From Flavobacterium sp. GT3R68 (GTDB taxonomy: Bacteria > Bacteroidota > Bacteroidia > Flavobacteriales > Flavobacteriaceae), in the NCBI RefSeq assembly GCF_007109225.1, contig NZ_VJZK01000002.1:248001-312000 (forward strand): a stretch of DNA of 64,000 nt, in the 5' to 3' direction. Shown here piece by piece: positions 15,762 to 23,203 of the stretch. The translations under genes were made by a program, and so were the position numbers. How positions within the stretch are numbered: the stretch's first letter is position 1; every line of letters starts with the position of its first letter. Under the pieces are notes generated by a model. The model searched no databases, was not told the origin of the DNA, and saw only the letters and a list, made by a program, of their open reading frames with translations.

Positions 15762-15835
15762 AGCCGGCGGAGGGACTCGAACCCACGACCTGCTGATTAC
15801 AAATCAGCTGCTCTAGCCAACTGAGCTACGCTGGC
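15762..15835 (-). tRNA. tRNA-Thr (anticodon TGT)
   Basis: The 74-nt cloverleaf on the minus strand has acceptor GCCAGCG (15835-15829) with CGCCGGC, D-arm AGCTCAGTTGGCTAGAGC, anticodon stem-loop CTGAT-TTGTAAA-type with anticodon TGT, and T-loop TTCGAGT. The discriminator is T15762, and no CCA is encoded. Two unpaired positions are visible: A4 opposite C69 in the acceptor stem and a T-T opposition in the T-stem. Otherwise it is a standard elongator tRNA, followed by its own terminator. Confidence 0.95.
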
Positions 15836-15909
15836 GTCTCATTGTGGGTGCAAATATAATCCTGAATTTTAATTTTCCAAAATTAATTCGCACTTTTTTT
15901 ATGATTTTT

Positions 15910-16179
15910 TTACTGTAATTCGTTGATTTTAGCAATCAATTGATTAGCAGTTTGTTCCAATTCAACATTAATTTGTTTGAAGTGCGCTTTTTTGTTTTCA
16001 ACATTCTTAGCGTTCACTTTTGTAATCAAAGTATCAAAACTTCCGATAGCTTCATCAATCAAAGCGTTAGTTGCATCAGTTGGTTTTCCTGTAGTTGACA
16101 TTTCAAATAAGTAAACTGCTTCAATAATATCTCCTAAAACGTAGTTGATGTCTTTCTTTAAATTCTTAACGTTTGCCAT
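15910..16179 (-). CDS. Conserved small helical protein of Bacteroidetes, function unknown
   Basis: This 89-residue protein is acidic to neutral, without signal or membrane segments, and is predicted to be all helical: KNLKKDINYVLGDIIEAVYLFE, then two longer amphipathic helices ending in LEQTANQLIAKINELQ. I recall close homologues as hypothetical proteins across Flavobacteriaceae but no function. ATG 16179 (MANVKNLKK) is preferred to a start at 16209 because a promoter -7 box overlaps the longer version. It lies between tRNA-Thr and the manA operon. Confidence 0.7.
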   Translation of the reverse strand: MANVKNLKKDINYVLGDIIEAVYLFEMSTTGKPTDATNALIDEAIGSFDTLITKVNAKNVENKKAHFKQINVELEQTANQLIAKINELQ

Positions 16180-16206
16180 TTTATTTTTTATTTTAATTTG
16201 CGTTTG

Positions 16207-16214
16207 CAAAAATA
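16207..16214 (-). promoter_or_regulatory. Probable -7 box of the small conserved protein
   Basis: TATTTTTG on the minus strand matches TANNTTTG, 28 bases before ATG 16179. No -33 TTG is seen. Confidence 0.4.
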
Positions 16215-16236
16215 CATATAATCTTTCTATTACCGA

Positions 16237-17205
16237 CTATGAAATATAAATTTCTAAAAGCGAAGCATTTCCATTCAGCACAAATTTTTTCATGGCTGCG
16301 GGAATTAAAACGGTATCGCCTTTTTTGTACGGATAATTAACATTCTCAAAATCCAATCCAAAACTGCCTTCTACACACATGTATACCGTAAAACTGTTTC
16401 CGGTTTTATCAACTGCAATCTTTCCATCCAAAGGAACATAATTGGTCGTAAAATAGGGACACACCACCATTGGATTGGATTCATTGTTTTCCTTGTCATA
16501 TTCCTTTTGAGTGTCAACTACATCATAATTTATCGCGTCCAGCGCCAAATCCAGATGCAGTTCGCGAGGGTTTCCGTTCTGATCTACCCGGTCCCAATCG
16601 TATACGCGATACGTGACATCTGAAGTCTGTTGGATTTCTGCCAAAACAATTCCGGCACCAATAGCATGTATGGTTCCTGTTTGTATAAAAAACACATCTC
16701 CTCTTGTCACCACTTTTATATCAAGAATGGAGGGAAGGGTTTTATCTTTTAAATTTTGAAGGAATTCAGAAGTATCGGAGTTTTTTTTGAAACCGGTAAT
16801 TAATTTCGCATTTTCGTCAGCCTGCATAATATACCACATTTCGGTTTTCCCATAACTATTGTGGCGTTTTTTGGCCAATTCGTCATTAGGATGTACCTGA
16901 ATTGATAAATCATCCTTGGCATCAATGTATTTGCACAGTAAAGGAAATTGTTTTCCAAATTTGGAAAATACCCCTGCACCTAAAATTTCTTCAGGATAAG
17001 TCTCGATAATATCCAAAAGCGACTGCCCGGTAAAAGCACCATTGGCAATTACACTCACATCTCCCTCAACAGTCGAGACTTCCCAGCTCTCCCCAATAGT
17101 ATCTGAAGCGATTGGTTTGTCTAAAAGTGCCTTTAATTTGGAACCGCCCCAAATCCGTTCTTTGAAAATGGGATTGAATTGTAGTGGATATATCTTAAAA
17201 TTCAT
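16237..17205 (-). CDS. manA: Mannose-6-phosphate isomerase, class I (short bacterial form)
   Basis: This 322-residue zinc enzyme interconverts fructose 6-phosphate and mannose 6-phosphate in the cytoplasm. The zinc-site motifs are visible: QVHPNDE, the glutamate in KTEMWYIM, and TIHAIGAG. The length fits the Bacillus-type short class rather than the 390-residue enterobacterial form. It is the last gene of the minus-strand run idi-queD-bcp-manA, two bases after bcp. Its product is the precursor of GDP-mannose and thus of the GDP-fucose made by gmd and fcl at the right end of the window; the mutase and guanylyltransferase steps are not in the window. Confidence 0.93.
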   Translation of the reverse strand: MNFKIYPLQFNPIFKERIWGGSKLKALLDKPIASDTIGESWEVSTVEGDVSVIANGAFTGQSLLDIIETYPEEILGAGVFSKFGKQFPLLCKYIDAKDDLSIQVHPNDELAKKRHNSYGKTEMWYIMQADENAKLITGFKKNSDTSEFLQNLKDKTLPSILDIKVVTRGDVFFIQTGTIHAIGAGIVLAEIQQTSDVTYRVYDWDRVDQNGNPRELHLDLALDAINYDVVDTQKEYDKENNESNPMVVCPYFTTNYVPLDGKIAVDKTGNSFTVYMCVEGSFGLDFENVNYPYKKGDTVLIPAAMKKFVLNGNASLLEIYIS

Positions 17206-17207
17206 AC

Positions 17208-17663
17208 TTAAACTAATTTTTTAATCGCTTCAAGTGATTTCGGAATATGTTGGGTAGCAATCATGTTATCTAAAATCGAAACAACTACTCCATTTTTATC
17301 CGCGACGTAGGTTACCCTTCCTGGAAGTAGTCCAAAGAGACCGGATTTGACCCCAAAAAGATTCCGGATACTTTTATCTGAATCTGACAAAAGTTTAAAT
17401 GGCAGTTTATATTGTTTGGCAAATTTCTGGTGAGAAGCTATACTATCACTGCTGACTCCTAGGATTTCTACGCCTAAATCCTTAAAATCTTGATACTGAT
17501 CCCTGAAGCTGCAGGCTTGGGCAGTACATCCGGGCGTGTGGTCTTTTGGATAAAAATAAATGACGACAGGCATCTTGCCTATTACATCAATACTCTTAAA
17601 ATCATTCCCGTCAGTATCTTTTGCTGTGAAATGGGGAATGGTATCTCCTATTTTTATAGCCAT
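17208..17663 (-). CDS. bcp: Thioredoxin-dependent thiol peroxidase (peroxiredoxin Q/BCP)
   Basis: This 151-residue cytoplasmic peroxiredoxin reduces hydrogen peroxide and organic peroxides with thioredoxin as donor. The peroxidatic Cys46 and resolving Cys51 sit in TPGCTAQACSFRD, the CxxxxC spacing of the alpha-helical BCP class. The phrase YFYPKDHTPGC is canonical. The start overlaps the queD stop by one base (TAATG), so translation is coupled. Confidence 0.95.
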   Translation of the reverse strand: MAIKIGDTIPHFTAKDTDGNDFKSIDVIGKMPVVIYFYPKDHTPGCTAQACSFRDQYQDFKDLGVEILGVSSDSIASHQKFAKQYKLPFKLLSDSDKSIRNLFGVKSGLFGLLPGRVTYVADKNGVVVSILDNMIATQHIPKSLEAIKKLV

Positions 17664-18073
17664 TATTCCCCTTTATAAGTTACGAAGTTTCTTGGAGTTT
17701 CATAAAGAACCACTTCTAAATCAAACTCCGGCTTTATTCTGGTGCGGATTTTATTCCAAATCACCACCACTATGTTTTCAGCAGTCGGATTCAAATCATG
17801 GAATTCCTGAACATCCAGATTTAGGTTTTTATGATCAAATTTCTGCTCTACTTCTTCCAGAATAATATCGCTTAATTCCTTGATATCCATAACATAGCCG
17901 GTATCGGGATTGATTGCACCGGTTACACTCACGGTCAATTCATAATTGTGCCCATGAAAATTGAGATTATTACATTTCCCAAAAATGGACTCGTTTTTCT
18001 CGAATGACCAGTCTTTTCGATACAATCGATGGGCGGCGTTAAAATGGGCTTTTCTGCTTATGGTTACTCTCAT
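17663..18073 (-). CDS. queD: 6-carboxy-5,6,7,8-tetrahydropterin synthase (QueD family)
   Basis: This 136-residue enzyme makes 6-carboxytetrahydropterin from dihydroneopterin triphosphate, an early step to 7-deazaguanine and queuosine. The zinc histidines are His15 (FNAAH), His40 and His42 (HGHNYEL), and the catalytic cysteine is Cys34 (GKCNNLNFHGH). The closing motif AENIVVVIW is typical. Other que genes are not nearby. A sepiapterin-type 6-pyruvoyl-tetrahydropterin synthase is the alternative, but the Cys34 context favours QueD. It sits 32 bases after idi and is translationally coupled to bcp. Confidence 0.9.
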   Translation of the reverse strand: MRVTISRKAHFNAAHRLYRKDWSFEKNESIFGKCNNLNFHGHNYELTVSVTGAINPDTGYVMDIKELSDIILEEVEQKFDHKNLNLDVQEFHDLNPTAENIVVVIWNKIRTRIKPEFDLEVVLYETPRNFVTYKGE

Positions 18074-18105
18074 GCTATTCGTGTAATGATTACAATGATG
18101 GACAT

Positions 18106-18633
18106 TTATATTTGATGCGCTTCTAAAAAATAATAAAATTTATCGAAAATTATTTTAAACCAAATGGTGTAAATTTCCGGATGGACAGTCATGTCTTCCT
18201 TTACATCTTCGATTTTCATCCATTTCCAATCTTCCACTTCGTCTTTATTGATTGAGGGATTTTCGTTGAAACGGCCAATCATTACATGATCCAGTTCATG
18301 TTCAGTCAATCCATTATCGAAAGGCGCCTTGTAGATGAAATGAAACAATTCTTTCAATTCGGTTCTAAATCCCATTTCTTCAAATAATCTGCGGCTTCCG
18401 GCCTCAATATTGGTTTCGCCCTCACGCTGGTGACTGCAACAGGTATTGGTCCATAATAATGGGGAATGGTATTTTTGACGTGCCCTTTGCTGCAGCATAA
18501 TTTCATTTTTATCATTCATAACAAAAACGGAAAATGCGCGATGTAAAATTGCTTTTTCGTGGGCTTCCAATTTGGGCATTAAACCTATTGGCTCGTCATT
18601 TTCGTTCACCAATATTACTTTTTCTTCTGTCAT
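18106..18633 (-). CDS. idi: Isopentenyl-diphosphate delta-isomerase, type I
   Basis: This 175-residue Nudix-fold enzyme interconverts IPP and DMAPP for isoprenoid synthesis. The catalytic cysteine lies in TNTCCSHQR (Cys65/66), the Nudix-like helix is EAGSRRLFEEMGF, and the second catalytic region is EHELDHV. ATG 18633 (MTEEKVILVN) is chosen; the 16 upstream in-frame residues would overlap a promoter box at 18652-18659. It is the first gene of the idi-queD-bcp-manA run. Confidence 0.93.
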   Translation of the reverse strand: MTEEKVILVNENDEPIGLMPKLEAHEKAILHRAFSVFVMNDKNEIMLQQRARQKYHSPLLWTNTCCSHQREGETNIEAGSRRLFEEMGFRTELKELFHFIYKAPFDNGLTEHELDHVMIGRFNENPSINKDEVEDWKWMKIEDVKEDMTVHPEIYTIWFKIIFDKFYYFLEAHQI

Positions 18634-18651
18634 AACAATTATATCGCTTGT

Positions 18652-18659
18652 CAAAAATA
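18652..18659 (-). promoter_or_regulatory. Probable -7 box of the idi operon
   Basis: TATTTTTG on the minus strand matches TANNTTTG, 18 bases before ATG 18633. The -33 element is not clear. Confidence 0.4.
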
Positions 18660-18708
18660 CGAAAAAAGAAATGGTCTCCATAATGATTTCGAATTTGTAA
18701 AAAGTTTA

Positions 18709-18738
18709 ACGATTGTAACAATTTTATTACACAATCGT
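18709..18738. repeat. Inverted repeat between divergent idi and serine-hydrolase genes
   Basis: ACGATTGT (18709-18716) and ACAATCGT (18731-18738) form perfect 8-bp arms with a 14-bp spacer, centre-to-centre two helical turns apart. There is no T-run, so a regulator site is more likely than a terminator. Confidence 0.35.
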
Positions 18739-18786
18739 CAGTAGGGAACAAAGAGCTAACTTCAGTATAAACCAAATGCCTTCAAA

Positions 18787-20226
18787 ATGAAATTATTCAA
18801 AAAATTACTATTGCTCGTTACCGGAATTATGTATAGCTATTCCATTCATGCACAAATAGATAACGTTGATGCTTTTCTGAAAAATGAAATGCAAAAACGA
18901 AATATTCCCGGCTTGCAATTGGCTGTTGTTAAAAATGGCAAAATTGTAAAAATCGGAAACTACGGATTGGCAGATCTTCAAAACTCAATTCCAGTATCGG
19001 AAAATACCGTTTTTATAATTAACTCTATTACTAAAGCTTTCACCGGTGTCGCCACGATGCAATTAGTAGAAGCAGGTAAATTAAATTTATCGTTACCCAT
19101 TTCCACTTACCTGAATGATGTGCCGGATGCCTGGAAAAATGTAACTACACAACAATTGTTATCGCATACTTCCGGGATTCCGGATATCGTTGATGAAGAA
19201 ACGAATATATTAGTCCCGGAAAGCGAAGAAGCTTCTTGGGCAAAGGTGCAAACCCTTCCGATGGATTTCAAGCCAGGAGAAAAATTCAGATACAATCAAA
19301 CCAATTATTTATTATTAGGACTTATTATTGACAAACTAAGCAATATGCCCTTTACCGAATTCATAGTAAAAGAGCAGTTGCAAAAAGTAGGAATGCCCCA
19401 TACGATCCGGGCTGGATTTGGAGGTTCGAGAGATGTTGTATTAAATTCTGCCGGTGAATATCGATTTACAAGAGGAAAATATACGAATATGTATTTCTCA
19501 TTGCCACCCACTTTGCAAGCGGCAGGCGGCATGGGTGCCACAGCCAAAGAAATTGCAAGCTGGATCATCGCATTACAAAACAAGCAATTGCTTAAAGAAA
19601 ATAAAAACCTTGCTGCGCTTTGGACTCCGGCGATACTCAACAATGGCAAAACAGGTGGTTTTGATAATTTATTAAACGGATATGCTGCTGGTTGGCCTAC
19701 GGTGGAAAGACCCTTACATCCTGCCGTGGCTCCGGTTGGCGGAGGTCGTTCTGCTGTGATGGTTTACCCAAAAGATAATCTTTCGATTGTTGTGCTTACC
19801 AATTTAAATGGTGCATCTCCAGAGCGATTTATAGATGAGCTTGCTGCATTTTATATTCCGGATATGAAAAAATTAAAGGAAAATGGTTTTTCACCGGCTG
19901 TTACCGTTTTAAGAAATACATTGGAGAAATCAGGATATAGAAATGCTATTGAAGAGGCAAAAAGAGCAAACACATCATTTGATGAGAGTGAATTGAACAA
20001 TTGGGGTTATGCACTTTTAAAAGAAAAAAGAATTAAGGATGCCATTGAAATATTCAAGTTGAACGTATTTCTTTTTCCAAAGAGTGCCAATACCTATGAC
20101 AGTCTGGGAGAAATGTATGCGTTTATGGAAGAAAAAGATTTGGCCATCACAAATTACGAATATAGTCTTAAGTTAGATCCAAAGAATAAGAATGCTGAAG
20201 AACAATTGAAAAAATTAAAAAAATAA
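18787..20226 (+). CDS. Serine beta-lactamase-like hydrolase with C-terminal TPRs, exported
   Basis: This is a 479-residue protein. A Sec signal (cleavage near HAQ23) is followed by a beta-lactamase/class C-like domain with the nucleophile motif S80-I-T-K83. The usual YSN motif is replaced by Y169-N-Q, and the third motif is the region VGGGRSAVMV instead of HTG/KTG. Residues from about 395 onward form tetratricopeptide repeats (NWGYALLKEKRIKDAIEIF, SANTYDSLGEMYAFMEEKD). Homologues of this layout are common in Bacteroidetes and are usually esterases or D-aminopeptidase-like proteins rather than true beta-lactamases. The substrate is unknown. Confidence 0.85.
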   Translation: MKLFKKLLLLVTGIMYSYSIHAQIDNVDAFLKNEMQKRNIPGLQLAVVKNGKIVKIGNYGLADLQNSIPVSENTVFIINSITKAFTGVATMQLVEAGKLNLSLPISTYLNDVPDAWKNVTTQQLLSHTSGIPDIVDEETNILVPESEEASWAKVQTLPMDFKPGEKFRYNQTNYLLLGLIIDKLSNMPFTEFIVKEQLQKVGMPHTIRAGFGGSRDVVLNSAGEYRFTRGKYTNMYFSLPPTLQAAGGMGATAKEIASWIIALQNKQLLKENKNLAALWTPAILNNGKTGGFDNLLNGYAAGWPTVERPLHPAVAPVGGGRSAVMVYPKDNLSIVVLTNLNGASPERFIDELAAFYIPDMKKLKENGFSPAVTVLRNTLEKSGYRNAIEEAKRANTSFDESELNNWGYALLKEKRIKDAIEIFKLNVFLFPKSANTYDSLGEMYAFMEEKDLAITNYEYSLKLDPKNKNAEEQLKKLKK

Positions 20227-20420
20227 CAATCTTTTAGCTAATCAAGCGAAGGTGATACATTTATAATATGCACACTAATATTAATAAAATATTAATCTAA
20301 AATCCATTAAATATTAACTAAAATATCCGTCTAAAACCTATATTTTTCTGTAGTAAAGTATACTTGTATTTCTAACATAATTATTTTAAGTTCGTAAACT
20401 TATCAAATACTAAATTTAGG

Positions 20421-21527
20421 ATGGGAATAATTAGATTTTTGTTAGCATTATCAGTAGTAATTACACACTGCGGCCCTATTTTTGGTATTAGACTAACCAG
20501 CGGTGAAGTAGCCGTTCAATCTTTCTATATTATTTCAGGATTTTATATGTCAATGATTTTAAATGAAAAATATATTGGTATTAACAACTCCTATAAACTG
20601 TTCATCACCAACCGATTCATAAGACTTTATCCAATATACTGGGCAGTAGTGCTTTTAACATTGATGATTTGTGTGACTGCACTCTTTACAAATAAGGATA
20701 TAATTACTCCTTTTAGCAGCTATGCTTCAGTACATCAAAACGTATTTTCATTTAGTTATCTGATATTGACAAATATTTTATTAATTGGACAGGATATTGT
20801 AATGTTTCTTGGAATAGACCCTAGCAATGGGATTTTATTTTTGACCAGTGATTTCAGGAACACTTATCCTCCTCTCTACTCTTTTTTATTTATCCCTCAG
20901 GCCTGGACGCTTGGTTTAGAAATCACCTTTTATTTAATAGCCCCGTTTATTTTAAGAAAAAAAACGACAATCATCATTTGGCTGATTTTACTTTCATTTT
21001 TGCTAAGGCTTTATATTTTTAACTATTTAGGTTTCAAAAACGACCCTTGGTCTTATAGGTTTTTTCCAACCGAAATAATGTTTTTTCTACTGGGATTTCT
21101 ATCTTATAAAATGGGTTTAAAATATAAACTAAAATCGAAACGTCACAATTACGTGATACTGGGTTACATGTTGTTTTTAATTTTTATCTATTCATATCTT
21201 CCGTCGACAAGGTTAGCTTATATTCCGTTCAAATTAAAAGATGTAATTTACTTTACTTCAATTATTTTTTCAATCCCGTTCCTTTTCAATTTTTTTAAAA
21301 CCAACAAAAGAGATGCCAAAATAGGAGAATTATCATACCCAATTTATATTTCGCATATGCTTGTTTCATTAGTCTGTTTAATGTTACCTTTTACTTTTTT
21401 AAAAAATGGCAGTTCAATAGCTTTCATTACAATAGTATTATCCCTTGCATTAAATTATTTTATTGCAGCACCAATTGAAAAAATACGACAGTCCCGATTA
21501 AAAAAAACACAAGCCGTTTCTATTTAA
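20421..21527 (+). CDS. Acyltransferase 3 family membrane protein (OafA/YrhL-like)
   Basis: This 368-residue integral membrane protein has about ten helices. The family start RFLLALSVVITHCG carries the catalytic histidine of membrane O-acyltransferases, followed by FYIISGFYMSMIL and the RFIRLYPIYWAV motif. Members O-acetylate surface glycans or peptidoglycan from cytoplasmic acetyl-CoA. It lies 13 kb from the polysaccharide locus. The gene and its 194-bp upstream region are visibly more AT-rich than their neighbours, which suggests transfer or weak selection. The target is unknown. Confidence 0.85.
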   Translation: MGIIRFLLALSVVITHCGPIFGIRLTSGEVAVQSFYIISGFYMSMILNEKYIGINNSYKLFITNRFIRLYPIYWAVVLLTLMICVTALFTNKDIITPFSSYASVHQNVFSFSYLILTNILLIGQDIVMFLGIDPSNGILFLTSDFRNTYPPLYSFLFIPQAWTLGLEITFYLIAPFILRKKTTIIIWLILLSFLLRLYIFNYLGFKNDPWSYRFFPTEIMFFLLGFLSYKMGLKYKLKSKRHNYVILGYMLFLIFIYSYLPSTRLAYIPFKLKDVIYFTSIIFSIPFLFNFFKTNKRDAKIGELSYPIYISHMLVSLVCLMLPFTFLKNGSSIAFITIVLSLALNYFIAAPIEKIRQSRLKKTQAVSI

Positions 21528-21540
21528 TACAGATGAAATA

Positions 21541-23100
21541 TTAAACAATACGTTCCGCAATCTTAAGTGCACATTTCTCCCCATCAATTGCCGCTGAAAT
21601 AATTCCGCCTGCATACCCTGCCCCTTCGCCGCATGGATATAATCCTTTGATCTGCAAGTGCTCCAAAGTGTCATCATGACGGGGAATACGAACCGGCGAG
21701 GAAGTTCTCGATTCGGGTGCATGAAGAATCGCTTCATTTGTCAGGTATCCTTTCATAGATTTCCCAAATTCTGTAAAACCATCGCGCAAAATCTGGGTCA
21801 AAAAACCGGGGAATACCTGTCCCATTTCTACCGACGTCGTGCCGGGAACATAAGACGTTTTCGGGATTTCGGAAGAGACTTTGTTTTGGGTAAAATCAAT
21901 CATGCGCTGTGCAGGAACTTTTTGGGTTTGTCCTGCCAAATGCCATGCTTTTTGTTCGATTGCCTTTTGAAATTCCATTCCGGCTAAGGCTCCAAATTTA
22001 GCATACGGCTTAAAATCTTCCAGTTTTAATTCAATCACAATCCCTGAATTGGCAGTAGCCTGATCTCTTTTGGAAGGTGACCAGCCATTGGTAACCACTT
22101 CGCCCGGACTTGTCGCACAAGGCGCAATTACACCACCGGGGCACATGCAAAAAGAATACATTCCGCGTCCGCCCACCTGTTTCACAATAGAATAAGGAGC
22201 TGGCGGAAGCAGCGCTCCGCGATAATCACAACTGTATTGAATGCTGTCAATTAACGATTGCGGATGTTCGGCCCTTACACCCAGGGCAAAAGGTTTTGCT
22301 TCTATAAATATTTTTTTTCTGTCCAATAATTCAAAGATATCCCGGGCAGAATGCCCTGTAGCAAGGATAATATTATTAGCATTAATCGTATCACCATTCT
22401 GGGTAACGATACCCTGAACTTCATTATTTTTTATAAGAATATCAGTCAGTCGGGTTTCAAAAAGGACTTTACCGCCCATTTCAATAATTTTCTCCCGTAT
22501 ATCCTGAATAATCTGAGGCAGTTTATTGGTTCCGATATGGGGATGGGCTTCGACAAGTATGTCTTCAGTAGCACCAAAGGCCACCAACAGTTCCAGAATT
22601 CGGGTTACATCACCCCTCTTTTTCGAACGCGTATATAATTTCCCGTCTGAATAAGTTCCTGCACCACCTTCACCAAAACAATAATTACTGTCTATATTGA
22701 CAATATGATCCACATTTATCGCCTTTAAATCCCTTCTTCTGCCACGGACGTCTTTTCCCCGCTCAATCACAATTGGTTTTAATCCCAATTCAATTAATTG
22801 CAAGGCGGCAAACAATCCAGCGGGACCGGCTCCAACAACAATTACTTCTTGGGCAGTAATTACATTTTTATACTCTGGCAATTGAATTTTTTCTTCAAAA
22901 AAGGGCTCATCCTGAAAAAAAACTAACGCTTTCAGGTTGATTTTTATCGCTTTCTGCCGAGCATCAATGGACCGTTTCAGGATGGTTAAATGCTGTATTT
23001 CTTTCGGGGAAACGCGTAATAATTTTCCAATATGTTCTTTGAGCAGCTGTTCATTGGCAGCGACTTCAGGAGATACTTGAGTAAGAAGTTCTTTGGGCAT
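21541..23100 (-). CDS. FAD-dependent dehydrogenase, COG2509 type
   Basis: This 519-residue cytoplasmic flavoprotein has an N-terminal region of about 85 residues rich in basic helices that precedes the dinucleotide motif VGAGPAGLFAAL. Characteristic later phrases are ERGKDVRGRRRD, FGEGGAGTYSDGKLYTRSK and the C-terminal PCGEGAGYAGGIISAAIDGEKC. This combination marks the COG2509 family of uncharacterised FAD-dependent dehydrogenases. No substrate can be named. It is convergent with the acyltransferase gene, only 13 bases apart and without a hairpin between them. Confidence 0.9.
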   Translation of the reverse strand: MPKELLTQVSPEVAANEQLLKEHIGKLLRVSPKEIQHLTILKRSIDARQKAIKINLKALVFFQDEPFFEEKIQLPEYKNVITAQEVIVVGAGPAGLFAALQLIELGLKPIVIERGKDVRGRRRDLKAINVDHIVNIDSNYCFGEGGAGTYSDGKLYTRSKKRGDVTRILELLVAFGATEDILVEAHPHIGTNKLPQIIQDIREKIIEMGGKVLFETRLTDILIKNNEVQGIVTQNGDTINANNIILATGHSARDIFELLDRKKIFIEAKPFALGVRAEHPQSLIDSIQYSCDYRGALLPPAPYSIVKQVGGRGMYSFCMCPGGVIAPCATSPGEVVTNGWSPSKRDQATANSGIVIELKLEDFKPYAKFGALAGMEFQKAIEQKAWHLAGQTQKVPAQRMIDFTQNKVSSEIPKTSYVPGTTSVEMGQVFPGFLTQILRDGFTEFGKSMKGYLTNEAILHAPESRTSSPVRIPRHDDTLEHLQIKGLYPCGEGAGYAGGIISAAIDGEKCALKIAERIV

Positions 23101-23154
23101 TGATGTAATTTTAATAGTGCAAACTTATAACAATATTTATGCAGATAAGACAGA

Positions 23155-23182
23155 AAAGGCCTAATACAATGTTTAGGCCTTT
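23155..23182 (-). terminator. Terminator of the T9SS cargo gene
   Basis: The 10-bp stem AAAGGCCTAA (23155-23164) / TTAGGCCTTT (23173-23182) has an 8-nt loop and a T-rich run on the minus strand. It begins about 20 bases after the stop codon. Confidence 0.75.
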
Positions 23183-23203
23183 CGTTGATCATTTAATTTT
23201 AAT

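Noticed and set aside
17663-17665. Frameshift between queD and bcp
   Set aside because: The one-base TAATG overlap is a normal coupled junction and both proteins are full length.
20270-20340. Imperfect repeats of ATATTAA/AAAAT before the acyltransferase gene
   Set aside because: Low-complexity AT-rich sequence makes such repeats expected; the boundaries are not clean.
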